Assembly (NCBI GenBank): GCA_013298335.1 | Contig: JAAFHI010000116.1 | Span: 1 to 7,888, forward strand | Direction of reading: 5' to 3' | From: Actinomycetota bacterium | GTDB lineage: Bacteria > Acidobacteriota > Blastocatellia > Chloracidobacteriales > Chloracidobacteriaceae | DNA length: 7,888 nt | In this document: in pieces, positions 1 through 7,195 of the stretch | Layout of the letters: each line of letters opens with the position of its first letter | Position numbering within the stretch: the stretch's first letter is position 1 | Program-made: the position numbers and the translations under genes | The notes under the pieces: model-generated | What the model was told of the DNA's origin: nothing | The model's input: the letters and a program-made list of their open reading frames with translations, nothing else | The model's database searches: none

Positions 1-3
1 CCC

Positions 4-82
4 GCGCGCTGTTTTTTGCCTGGAACGGGCATCCTGCGCGCCGGTTTTATTGGAGCGCGCGCATCTTGCGCGCCAGCTTTAC
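4..82. repeat. Degenerate ~30-bp tandem repeat at left edge
   Basis: Two adjacent units, about 21-50 and 51-82, share a layout: TGGA, then a GC-rich step, then GCATC(C/T)TGCGCGCC, then a T-rich tail ending TTTA. A third, partial unit (about 4-20) keeps the GCGCGC and T-rich tail but lacks its beginning. The second unit contains a hairpin, GCGCGC (57-62) with a 5-nt loop and GCGCGC (68-73). It ends at the stop codon (79-81) of the Ser/Thr kinase gene, so the repeat borders or overlaps the 3' end of that gene. No T-run follows the hairpin on either strand, so it is not a canonical terminator. The array may continue beyond the window. Confidence 0.55.
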
Positions 83-2172
83 AACAGCGGCTTTGAACTC
101 GTTTTGGTCACCGAGGAATTGAAATCGTCCCCGTCCGTCGTCAGTTCGGCGGCAATCGTCTTGAGACGACCGGTCGTGAGCGCGCGCGGCGTCCGCCGGG
201 GCAACACGACCGCCTCGAAACCGTGCCGGACCGCGATGTCGTCGAGTTCGACCACAAGTTCCGCCGCCGTGGGCCGGTCGTTCGGGTCCTTCGCCAGCAT
301 TCTCAGGATCACCGCCTCAAGTTCCTCGGGAATCTCCGGGTTGAACCGGCGGGGCGGCGGAACGGGCTGCGAGAGATGCTTCATCGCGAGCGTGACGAAA
401 TTTCCCTCGTCTCCCGCGTCGAATGGCAGCCGCCCGGTGAGCATTTGATAAAGGACGATGCCCGCGCTGTAGACATCGGTGCGCCCGTCGTACGCGAGGC
501 CGACGATGCGCTCGGGCGACATGTACAACCCGGTCCCGACCAGCATTCCCACGCCGGTCAGCGTTTCTCCGCCGGTGAATTCAGCCCCGACCAGTTTGGC
601 GATGCCGAAATCCACCACCTTGACCGCTTCTCCCTCCGGACCGAGGTGAAGAAAAACGTTGTCCGGCTTGATGTCGCGGTGAATGACGCCTTCCTGATGC
701 GCGGCGGCGAGCGCGTCGCAGAGCGGGAGCGCGATCGCCACGGCCCTTTCGGATGAAAATCGCCCCCGCGACTTGAGTTCATCGGCCAGCGAATGCCCGA
801 CGAGCAGTTCCATCACCATGTAGGCGATGCCCTCATGCGACACGCCCGAATCGAGCACTGCCACCGCGTTCGGATGATTGACCCGACAGGCCGAAACGCC
901 CTCCCGGCGGAAGCGTTCGAGCGCCTCGACCGAATCGTTTCCGCCCTGCGGACGAAAAATCTTCACCGCCACGGGCCGGTTCAGGGCGAGTTGCGTGCCA
1001 CGAAAAATCACGCCGAAACCGCCCTCGCCGATCTTCGATTCAAGCTGGAACTTGGCATCGAGAACCGTCCCCGGCAGCGCCTCGGCCAGCGCCGAGAAAA
1101 TCCGGTTGGCCTGCCGATGGGCGATTTCGAGTTCGGCGTTCTTGGATTTCAATTCGGCGTTGCGACGCTGGAGTTCGGTGTTCGCCCGATTCAATTCTTC
1201 CAGCCGTTCGACTTCCGTGTCGCGCAACCGCTTCTTTTCGAGGCTCGCGCCGATGCGCGCCCGCAGCAGCACCTGATTGAGCGGACGGGTGAGGTAATCC
1301 TCCGCGCCCATTTCGATGCACCGGACGATGTGGTCCATCTCGTTTGACGACGACAGCACGATGACCGGCATCATCGCGCGGTCGGCAAATTCGGCCTTGA
1401 GCCGTTCCAGTACGCCGAAACCGTCCAGTTCCGGCATGAACACGTCAAGCAGCATCAGATCGGGCATCCCCTGGGCGACGACGGCGAGCGCTTCCAGCCC
1501 GTTTCCGGCGCGGCCCACTTCATAGCCCTGGCGTTCGAGATAGCGCGTCAGCAGCGCGGCGTTCATCGGATCGTCGTCCACGACGAGAATCCGTCCAACC
1601 GCCCTTTCCGCTTTCGGTTTGAGGGAATTGCGCAGATCGCTCGCGTCCGCCGAGCGCGTGACGAAGGATTCGGCGGACGGCTGGGCGGGCGCGTCCTCCA
1701 GAAAGGTCAGGCTGATGATGCTGTCGGCGAGTTGAACCAGTTGGCGGGCCGCGACGAGGATTTTTTCGAGATCGGGCAGCAGCGCCTTGAGTCCTTCGGC
1801 GACAGCTTCCTCGATGAGCAGTTCGCAGTACCCGATAATCGGATTGAGCCGCGCCCGGACGTCGTGGCGGATGGTCGCCGCCATTTCGTCGAGTTCGCTC
1901 TCCACGACGCGGCCATGAAACCGCCCCGGATTGAGCGCGGTATCCACCAGCGCGAGCAGTTGCTTCCCGGATTCCAGAATCTTTTCGAGATCGGCGCAAA
2001 AGGAATCCGCGCCGAGATCGACCACGTCTTCGAGGAGAATCTCGACGTACCCGATGATCGACGTGAGCGGCGTCCGGAATTCCCAGTGCAGCGAGGCGCA
2101 GTTCGACCCCGAGACGGCGAAACCGGCTTCGGCGGTCTTTTTCGGTGGCTGTTCGGGATGAAAATCGGACAT
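79..2172 (-). CDS. Tandem DHp-like / receiver / Hanks-type Ser/Thr protein kinase
   Basis: A 697-residue soluble protein with no signal peptide or membrane segment. Order of domains: HisKA (DHp)-like segment at about 26-84; a second at about 98-155; receiver at about 193-312 with acidic pocket DDD199-201, phosphoacceptor D243 (LLLDVFMP) and S274-276; a charged coiled coil at about 313-360; then a complete Ser/Thr kinase at about 375-650. The kinase has glycine loop GEGGFG (382-387), Lys404 in AVKIF, HRD (498-500) with K502 and N505, DFG (521-523), SPE (552-554) and D566, so it should be active. No histidine-kinase ATPase domain is present. The first DHp has Trp30 where the phospho-His should be; the second keeps His103 but loses the Thr-Pro that follow. 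The receiver's conserved Lys is Arg296. ATG is the only plausible start in frame, without a clear SD; a stop lies a short way upstream. The probable role is a Ser/Thr kinase controlled by phosphorelay from the nearby hybrid kinase. Substrates are unknown. Confidence 0.93.
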   Translation of the reverse strand: MSDFHPEQPPKKTAEAGFAVSGSNCASLHWEFRTPLTSIIGYVEILLEDVVDLGADSFCADLEKILESGKQLLALVDTALNPGRFHGRVVESELDEMAATIRHDVRARLNPIIGYCELLIEEAVAEGLKALLPDLEKILVAARQLVQLADSIISLTFLEDAPAQPSAESFVTRSADASDLRNSLKPKAERAVGRILVVDDDPMNAALLTRYLERQGYEVGRAGNGLEALAVVAQGMPDLMLLDVFMPELDGFGVLERLKAEFADRAMMPVIVLSSSNEMDHIVRCIEMGAEDYLTRPLNQVLLRARIGASLEKKRLRDTEVERLEELNRANTELQRRNAELKSKNAELEIAHRQANRIFSALAEALPGTVLDAKFQLESKIGEGGFGVIFRGTQLALNRPVAVKIFRPQGGNDSVEALERFRREGVSACRVNHPNAVAVLDSGVSHEGIAYMVMELLVGHSLADELKSRGRFSSERAVAIALPLCDALAAAHQEGVIHRDIKPDNVFLHLGPEGEAVKVVDFGIAKLVGAEFTGGETLTGVGMLVGTGLYMSPERIVGLAYDGRTDVYSAGIVLYQMLTGRLPFDAGDEGNFVTLAMKHLSQPVPPPRRFNPEIPEELEAVILRMLAKDPNDRPTAAELVVELDDIAVRHGFEAVVLPRRTPRALTTGRLKTIAAELTTDGDDFNSSVTKTSSKPLL

Positions 2173-2220
2173 CGCGGAACGGAAACGGCAATTCGAAGCG
2201 TGAGGTTGAATAACGCGAGC

Positions 2221-2272
2221 GCCCTGCCCTCAAGGACAGGGCTACCTTTTTTCAAGCCCCGTGAACGGGGCT
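2221..2272. repeat. Pair of short strong hairpins (REP-like)
   Basis: Two perfect or near-perfect stem-loops stand 12 bp apart upstream of the Ser/Thr kinase gene. The first (2221-2242) pairs GCCCTGCCC-type sequence with its complement across a 4-nt loop, 9 pairs including one G-T. The second (2255-2272) is an 8-bp perfect stem, AGCCCCGT/ACGGGGCT, with a 2-nt loop. On the minus strand both begin TAGCCC, so they look like two head-to-tail copies of one motif. No U-run follows either on the minus strand, so they are not good intrinsic terminators. They resemble REP-type palindromes, but no REP-associated transposase is in the window. The remaining non-coding pieces 2173-2220, 2273-2305 and 2593-2612 show nothing recognisable. 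Confidence 0.6.
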
Positions 2273-2305
2273 AAGTCATTGAATAAGGACAGGTTGAGCC
2301 TCTTC

Positions 2306-2592
2306 ATGGTCTTTGAAAAATTGATTCGGTCATTTGCGACTGGCTTTATTCCGGAAAGGCGCGGATGCGTCGGCAGAGAATAGCCCCGCCCGTCAGGGCG
2401 GGGTGGATGAGCGAAAAAATCGTGAGCCGCGTCAGCGGCGACATATTCGTTTTCTGTGCCGCGCCGTTGGCGCTCCGACAACTCGCCACGTGAACCACGC
2501 CCTCACGGGCGCGGCTATTTTCTATCGGTGCATTCGCACCTCCACGGAATCGAACCAACCGGTTATTGCCGAAACAATTTTTCAAAAACCAT
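2306..2592. repeat. 287-bp palindromic multi-hairpin element (MITE-like)
   Basis: The two ends are reverse complements of each other. Positions 2306-2404 aligned without gaps to the reverse complement of 2494-2592 give 74 matches in 99 by my hand count. The outermost 22 bp match at 20 positions and both arms begin ATGGT(C/T)TTTGAAAAATTG. The symmetry axis is near 2449. Each arm carries its own small hairpins at mirror positions: 2358-2371 with 2527-2540; 2384-2403 (8-bp stem CCCCGCCC, loop GTCA) with 2495-2514; 2426-2439 with 2461-2473. Many arm differences are transitions that keep the small stems paired. No ORF or convincing target-site duplication is seen at the ends. It lies between the response regulator and the Ser/Thr kinase genes, so it would be transcribed if they share an mRNA. 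It could be a non-autonomous mobile element, a dispersed structured repeat or an RNA-processing site. Confidence 0.75.
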
Positions 2593-2612
2593 CAGCGGGG
2601 GACTCTGAACAG

Positions 2613-2981
2613 TTACGACTTCTTCAACCCGGCCTCGATTTTCTCCAGCAGGCGGGGCAATTCGACGGGTTTGGTGTCAACGTCGTCGCACCCGGCTTCG
2701 AGCGCGCGTTCCCGGTCGCCCGCGAGCGCGTGGGCGGTGAGCGCGATGACCGGAATTCCCGCCGTTTCGGGCGCGGCCTTCAACCGGCGCGTCGCTTCCC
2801 AGCCGTCGAGCACCGGCAGGCTCAAATCCATCAGAATCAGGTCGGGCGCGTGGCTGGACGCCATCTCGACACCCTGCTGACCGTCCACCGCGCAGACGAC
2901 CTCGAACCCCTTGCGTTCGAGCCGCCGACTGAGCATGTCGCGGTTCATTTCATTGTCTTCAACCAGCAGTATTTTCGGCAT
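2613..2981 (-). CDS. Stand-alone CheY-like response regulator
   Basis: A 122-residue protein consisting of one receiver domain and no output domain. The phosphorylation pocket is complete: E8-D9 (LLVEDN), phosphoacceptor D52 (LILMDLSLP), T82 (ALTAHA) and K104 (DTKPV). Residues and length fit the DivK/CheY-type single-domain class that moves phosphate between partners or acts by protein contact. A longer open frame extends upstream to 3158, but residue 1 here is the true receiver start: it has a good SD (GAGGAG, 5-nt spacer) and lies 2 bp after the stop of the hybrid kinase. It is therefore very probably co-translated with that kinase. It may carry phosphate from the kinase to another protein, or compete with the receiver of the downstream Ser/Thr kinase. 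Its target is not visible. Confidence 0.95.
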   Translation of the reverse strand: MPKILLVEDNEMNRDMLSRRLERKGFEVVCAVDGQQGVEMASSHAPDLILMDLSLPVLDGWEATRRLKAAPETAGIPVIALTAHALAGDRERALEAGCDDVDTKPVELPRLLEKIEAGLKKS

Positions 2982-2983
2982 GT

Positions 2984-5782
2984 TTACTCCTCGGCGGTTT
3001 GGCCCGTTCGCGCGGAAAGCGTCCGAATCTGGGCCAGGAGATGTTCGACCTGATCGTCGCCCTTCGAAACGATGGCCCGCGCGGCATCGCCGAGGCGGCG
3101 GAGGTCGTCCTCGGTAACGTCCTTCGCGGTCACGACGACGATGGGAATCCCCCGCCACGTTTCGTTGCGGCGGGTTTCCTCGACAAACTCGAAGCCATCC
3201 ATTTCGGGCATCATCAAATCGAGCAGAATCAGGTCCGGAAGCCCGTTTTCAAGCATTTCCAGGGCGCGGCGACCATTTTCGGCTTCCAGCACCCGACAGG
3301 CTTCCTTTTCGAGCGTCCGCCGGGTCATTTCCCGGATGGACGGCGAATCATCCACGATTAAAACCGTAAAGTCGCGTCCGTCGCGGCGGAATTTTTCAAG
3401 TACCTCCGAAAGGCGCGAGCGATCAATCGGTTTCGTCAGATATTCCGAGACGCCGAGCGCGTAGCCGAGCGTCCGGTTGTCCACCATCGTCGTCATCACG
3501 ACCGGGATGGCCGCCAGCGCGGGATCGGCCTTGAGGGCGGCCAGCACCGTCCAGCCGTCGGTCCGGGGCATCATCACGTCGAGCGTGATGACGTCGGGTT
3601 TCATTTCGCGCGCCAGCCGCAGCCCGTCGTCCCCCGAGGCGGCGGTCACGACCGAAAAACCGTCCTTTGAAAGATGGCGCACCATCAGATCGCGCGCCGA
3701 TTCATCGTCGTCAATGACCAGCACGGTACTTCCCGGCCCGGCTTTGAGGGCAATCGCCGCTTCAGGCAGTTCGACCGACTCCTCGACGGGTTTTCCGTCA
3801 GCCGGAAGCGTGACCGTAAAAGTCGAACCCGTACCTTCCTCACTGGTCAGAACGATGTCGCCGCCCATCATCCGGCAAAACTTCCGGCTGATCGAAAGCC
3901 CGAGACCGGTGCCGCCATATTTGCGCGTGGTCGAGGCGTCGGCCTGCGAAAATTCCTCGAAAACCTTCGCCTGCTGCTCTGGCGTCATCCCGATGCCGGT
4001 ATCCCGGACGTGAAAAACGATGGATTCGGCCTTCCCCGCCGGTTCGCGACGGGCTTCGAGCGTTACCGTGCCTTCGTGGGTGAATTTGAAGGCGTTGCTC
4101 AACAGGTTCAGCAGCGTCTGGCGAACTTTGGTCACGTCGGCGCGAAGATCGCCGATATCGGCGGGGCAGATCACCTCGAAGCGGTTTCTGTTTTTCGCCG
4201 CGAGCGGCTCGACGATGCCCGCGACACCCCGGAGCAGCCCGCCGACCTCGGCGGTCTCATAATACACATCCATCTTCCCGGCCTCGATTTTCGACAGGTC
4301 GAGCACCGCGTTGATGAGTTCGAGCAGGTGTTTTCCGGCGGAATTGATCTTTTGAAGATCGGGAATCATGGCTTCCTGTCCCGTATCCTCGGCCTCTTCC
4401 TGAAGCATCTCGCTGTAGCCGATGACGGCGTTGAGCGGCGTCCGCAGTTCGTGGCTCATGTTGGCGAGAAACGTGCTTTTCGCCCGGTTCGCCGCTTCCG
4501 CCTGCTCGCGCGTGGCTTCAAGCTGTTCGTTGGCGTCCTGAAGTTCGCGCGTCCGGGTCCGGACCTTTTCCTCAATCGTTTCATAGAGTTCCGAAAGATC
4601 GGCGGTCATCCGGTTGAAGGCCCGGCTCAATTCGCCGATTTCGTCCTGGCCGGATTCCGGCACCCGCTGTTTGAGATCGCCACCCGAAATCAGCGCCGCC
4701 GCCCGCGTCAGCCGGACCAGCGGTTCCGCAATTGAACGCGCCAGAAATCCGGCGACGCCGATGACCGCGACCACCAGTAAAACGCCGAGAATCAGCGTCG
4801 CCCGCCGGTAACTCGCGAGCGGCGCAAACGCCTCGTCGGCGTCAATCTTCACCACCATTCCCCAGCGCAGCGACGGCAGATAGCTCCACGCGCCGACGCT
4901 TTCGACATTCCGGTAATCGGTAAACGCGCCGCCGCCGCGCATTCCCCGCACCGCCCGCTGCAACGCCTCCCCGGACGCGCCGCCGATACGGATTTTCCGG
5001 CTGAACCCGGCCCGCGGATCGTGCCGGGTCGGCGCGACAAAGGTAATGTGGTCGCCCGCCCTCGAACCGACGAGCGTTTCGCCGGTCCGCCCCAACCCCG
5101 TGTAGTTGTTCACGATGGCGGCGATGGCGGCGTTGCTCAACCGGAACGCGACGACCCCGATGACCTTTCCGCCCTGATAGACCGGCGCGGCGATGTAGGC
5201 GACGTGCGATCCGGTGCGCGAGGAATATTCGAAGTCGGAAATCTCGGTTTCGAGCAGGGTTTTCGCCCGGTCGAAGACCTTGGCAAGCTGCGAACCGCGA
5301 TTCGGCCCGGTGAGGAAGTTGGTCCCGACCTCCGCGCCCGCCTTCACCTCGAAAACGAGGTCGCCGTTCGGCGTCAGCAGGTACAAATCGGGATACCCCG
5401 CCGATTCGGTGTAGGAACTCAGAAACGGACGGTTCGCCCGGTCAACTTCAACGTATTTCGGCGATGAAACCCCACCCGCGAGCGCCCCGCCGTAGGCTTC
5501 GAGCGCCCGCGCCAGTTCGGGACTCCGCGAAATGGCCGACACGCCCTTTTTGCTCTCCCGCGCGAACGCCTCGATCTGGTCCGCCTTCGCCTCCGCGATG
5601 GCCCGCAGGTTTTCCGCCACCGACCGCCGCACCGCCGCGTCGGTCGTGGCGTAGGTCACCCACGTCGCAACCCCCAACGGCAGCAACGAGATGCACAAAA
5701 ACCACCACAACAGCCGACCGGCCAGCGACCGGCGGCTGAAAAATGGAGCGGTTGATGTTTCGGGGCTGCGTCGTTCCGTCAT
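2984..5782 (-). CDS. Membrane hybrid sensor histidine kinase with two C-terminal receivers
   Basis: A 932-residue inner-membrane protein. Order: transmembrane segment about 20-46; extracytoplasmic domain about 47-327, which looks Cache-like (tandem PAS-like fold) by its length and its [12 protein letters not shown] and GVVAFRLS stretches; second membrane segment about 328-349; HAMP about 350-403; coiled coil about 400-438; HisKA with H444 in SHELRTPLN; ATPase domain with N box N563, DTGIGM (594-599) and GGTGLGLS (623-630); receiver 1 with DDD691-693, D735, K784; receiver 2 with DD811-812, D855, K907. All catalytic and phosphoacceptor residues are present, so a full relay is possible. The first ATG has no SD, but a minicistron may couple it to the gene before. 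It lies 52 bp after the substrate-binding protein, its likely sensory partner, and 2 bp before the response regulator. The ligand is inferred, not shown. Confidence 0.95.
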   Translation of the reverse strand: MTERRSPETSTAPFFSRRSLAGRLLWWFLCISLLPLGVATWVTYATTDAAVRRSVAENLRAIAEAKADQIEAFARESKKGVSAISRSPELARALEAYGGALAGGVSSPKYVEVDRANRPFLSSYTESAGYPDLYLLTPNGDLVFEVKAGAEVGTNFLTGPNRGSQLAKVFDRAKTLLETEISDFEYSSRTGSHVAYIAAPVYQGGKVIGVVAFRLSNAAIAAIVNNYTGLGRTGETLVGSRAGDHITFVAPTRHDPRAGFSRKIRIGGASGEALQRAVRGMRGGGAFTDYRNVESVGAWSYLPSLRWGMVVKIDADEAFAPLASYRRATLILGVLLVVAVIGVAGFLARSIAEPLVRLTRAAALISGGDLKQRVPESGQDEIGELSRAFNRMTADLSELYETIEEKVRTRTRELQDANEQLEATREQAEAANRAKSTFLANMSHELRTPLNAVIGYSEMLQEEAEDTGQEAMIPDLQKINSAGKHLLELINAVLDLSKIEAGKMDVYYETAEVGGLLRGVAGIVEPLAAKNRNRFEVICPADIGDLRADVTKVRQTLLNLLSNAFKFTHEGTVTLEARREPAGKAESIVFHVRDTGIGMTPEQQAKVFEEFSQADASTTRKYGGTGLGLSISRKFCRMMGGDIVLTSEEGTGSTFTVTLPADGKPVEESVELPEAAIALKAGPGSTVLVIDDDESARDLMVRHLSKDGFSVVTAASGDDGLRLAREMKPDVITLDVMMPRTDGWTVLAALKADPALAAIPVVMTTMVDNRTLGYALGVSEYLTKPIDRSRLSEVLEKFRRDGRDFTVLIVDDSPSIREMTRRTLEKEACRVLEAENGRRALEMLENGLPDLILLDLMMPEMDGFEFVEETRRNETWRGIPIVVVTAKDVTEDDLRRLGDAARAIVSKGDDQVEHLLAQIRTLSARTGQTAEE
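2987..2992 (-). promoter_or_regulatory. Ribosome binding site of the response regulator
   Basis: GAGGAG on the minus strand is formed by the last two Glu codons of the hybrid kinase. It is followed by the kinase stop TAA and two bases, giving a 5-nt spacer to the ATG at 2981. This fixes the regulator's start and implies translational coupling. It is the best SD in the window. Confidence 0.8.
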
Positions 5783-5823
5783 TTGAAAGAATGTTTTTTC
5801 TGAATCCGTGTCATCCGTGTCAT
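5779..5823 (-). other. Possible 14-codon minicistron overlapping the kinase start
   Basis: A short frame reads [14 protein letters not shown] and stops at TGA, which overlaps the kinase ATG as ATGA. Upstream lies AGAAGG (5836-5831 on the minus strand) with a 7-nt spacer, sitting on the stop codon of the substrate-binding protein. This would explain how the kinase, with no SD of its own, is translated. The first half is built from the 9-bp repeat, which may be a dispersed non-coding repeat, so the peptide itself may be an accident. Confidence 0.25.
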
Positions 5824-5830
5824 CCGTGGC
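5804..5830. repeat. Three tandem copies of a 9-bp unit
   Basis: ATCCGTGTC at 5804-5812 and 5813-5821 is perfect; the third unit, 5822-5830, has one change (ATCCGTGGC). It fills half of the 52-bp gap between the substrate-binding protein and the hybrid kinase. A 9-bp period keeps the reading frame, so copy-number change would lengthen a minicistron here without shifting it. I believe similar strings occur scattered in related genomes, but that is memory, not shown here. Confidence 0.8.
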
Positions 5831-5834
5831 CCTT

Positions 5835-7085
5835 CTACTTTTTCCCCGGATTCGCCCACGCGCCGCCCCACCCGGCGTTCAGCCCGGTGAGCAGTTCGTT
5901 CCACTGCGCCCGCGAGCGGTACACCGGAAACGGAATCGGACGAATCGGCGATTCGGAGTTCCACACGATGTCGAACTGTCCGTCGGGACGAATCCGCCCG
6001 ATGCGGACGACCTTCCACGTATGCTGCGTTTCCGGATCGACGTAGACGATGCCGCTCGGCGCTTCGAGACTCTGCCGCCGGATGTGTTCGCGAATGGTCC
6101 GGACATCGTCGGTTCCGGCTTCGGCCACCGCCTGCGCCCAGAGTTTGACCCCGATGTAGCCCGCCTCGACCGGGTCGTCGGTCGTGCGGTTCGCGCCGAA
6201 TTTCTCCTTGAACCGCCGCACGAACTCGCGGTTTCCCTCGCTCTGAATGCTCTGAAAATAGTTCCACGCCGCGAAGTCGCCGACCATGTTCGCCACGTCG
6301 AGCGTCCGCAGCTCGTCTTCCGCCAGACTGAACGACATGGTCGGAATTTTGTCCGGGGTGATGCCCGCCGCCCGCAAGGACCTGAAAAAAGAGATGTTGC
6401 TGTCGCCGTTGATGGTGTTGAGGATGACCGCCGGTTTCGTCTCGACGATTTTCCGGACGACCGCGTCGGCGTCCCGGCTCCCGAGCAGGAGATATTCCTC
6501 GCCGACGATTTCGCCGCCCATCGCGGTGATCTGATCGCGGATGATGGCGTTCGCGGTGCGGGGAAACACGTAGTCCGAGCCGACCAGAAAAAACCGCTTC
6601 CCGATATTGTCGGAGCACCACTTGACCGCCGGAATGATCTGCTGGTTCGGCGCGGCCCCGGTGTAAACGACGTTCGGAGACTGTTCAAGTCCTTCGTACT
6701 GAAGGGGATACACTAATAAATGATCGTATTTTTCGAAAACCGGCACGACCGTCCGGCGGCTCGCCGAGGTCCAGCAGCCAAATACGGTACAGACGTTTTC
6801 CCGTGTAATCAGCCGTTCGGCTTCGGCGGCGAAGGTGGCCGCGTCGGACTTGCCGTCCACGATGACGGCTTCAACGCGCCGACCGTTGATGCCACCCGCC
6901 GCGTTGATTTCGTCAATCGCCATCGTTTCGGCATTGGCGACGGCGGCTTCGCTGATTGCCATCGTGCCACTCATCGAATGGAGAATCCCCACCCGAATCG
7001 GCGTCCGGGTGGCGGAACACCCGACGGATGCCAGCAGGAACGCCGACACCGCCAGACAGACCAGTTTTGTCGAAGAAGTACCCAT
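5835..7085 (-). CDS. UrtA-type urea/amide substrate-binding lipoprotein
   Basis: A 416-residue periplasmic-binding protein of the branched-chain amino acid/urea/amide family (UrtA, FmdD, AmiC). Hallmarks are [14 protein letters not shown] near the N-terminus, [11 protein letters not shown], the [24 protein letters not shown] stretch in two parts, [13 protein letters not shown] and [10 protein letters not shown]. The N-terminus is a lipoprotein signal: a hydrophobic stretch ending LLASVG before Cys23, so it is probably tethered to a membrane outside the cytoplasm. An in-frame TTG at 7094 also opens the frame, but ATG at 7085 is better: GAAGG lies 9 nt before it and abuts the TTG. Length matches UrtA (about 420). 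No urtBCDE permease or ATPase genes follow; the next gene is a sensor kinase 52 bp on. That favours a ligand-sensing role, as AmiC serves AmiR, over transport. Exact ligand is uncertain. Confidence 0.93.
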   Translation of the reverse strand: MGTSSTKLVCLAVSAFLLASVGCSATRTPIRVGILHSMSGTMAISEAAVANAETMAIDEINAAGGINGRRVEAVIVDGKSDAATFAAEAERLITRENVCTVFGCWTSASRRTVVPVFEKYDHLLVYPLQYEGLEQSPNVVYTGAAPNQQIIPAVKWCSDNIGKRFFLVGSDYVFPRTANAIIRDQITAMGGEIVGEEYLLLGSRDADAVVRKIVETKPAVILNTINGDSNISFFRSLRAAGITPDKIPTMSFSLAEDELRTLDVANMVGDFAAWNYFQSIQSEGNREFVRRFKEKFGANRTTDDPVEAGYIGVKLWAQAVAEAGTDDVRTIREHIRRQSLEAPSGIVYVDPETQHTWKVVRIGRIRPDGQFDIVWNSESPIRPIPFPVYRSRAQWNELLTGLNAGWGGAWANPGKK

Positions 7086-7094
7086 TTCGGGCAA

Positions 7095-7099
7095 CCTTC
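7095..7099 (-). promoter_or_regulatory. Probable ribosome binding site deciding the SBP start
   Basis: GAAGG on the minus strand stands 9 nt before ATG 7085. It directly touches the alternative TTG at 7094, which would leave no spacer, so it argues for the ATG. The match to the anti-SD is only moderate. Confidence 0.5.
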
Positions 7100-7195
7100 A
7101 GGTCACTCGGGATTATGCGGGGAGTTGACGGCTTTTTTCAGCGCCGATGATGCGGAAAATCCAAAGCAGATGCAACCGTCTCCGGCAACGCCGAT

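Noticed and set aside
2221..2272. Intrinsic terminators at the two strong hairpins
   Set aside because: On the minus strand no U-run follows either stem; the nearby A/T run lies on the wrong side.
2306..2592. CRISPR-like array from the repeated GTCA-loop hairpins
   Set aside because: The hairpins differ in sequence and spacing and are arranged as a mirror, not as identical direct repeats with equal spacers.
2982..3158. Longer N-terminus for the response regulator
   Set aside because: The extra 59 residues are Arg/Pro-rich shadow sequence over the kinase's last domain; the receiver begins exactly at ATG 2981 with a good SD.
3674..4735. Long plus-strand open frame (353 codons) antisense to the hybrid kinase
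   Set aside because: No recognisable domain and fully covered by the HisKA/ATPase/receiver coding sequence on the other strand.
5808..6716. Long plus-strand open frame (302 codons) antisense to the SBP
   Set aside because: It is Arg/Pro/Asp-rich with no domain and mirrors a clear UrtA-family gene; such frames are common opposite GC-rich genes.
7086..7094. TTG start at 7094 for the SBP
   Set aside because: It abuts the only SD-like GAAGG with no spacer; ATG 7085 has a 9-nt spacer and still gives a full lipoprotein signal.
7100..7150. Promoter for the SBP with CATAAT (7117-7112, minus strand) as -10
   Set aside because: The hexamer at -35 distance is only a half match (TGAAAA), so it cannot be told from chance.
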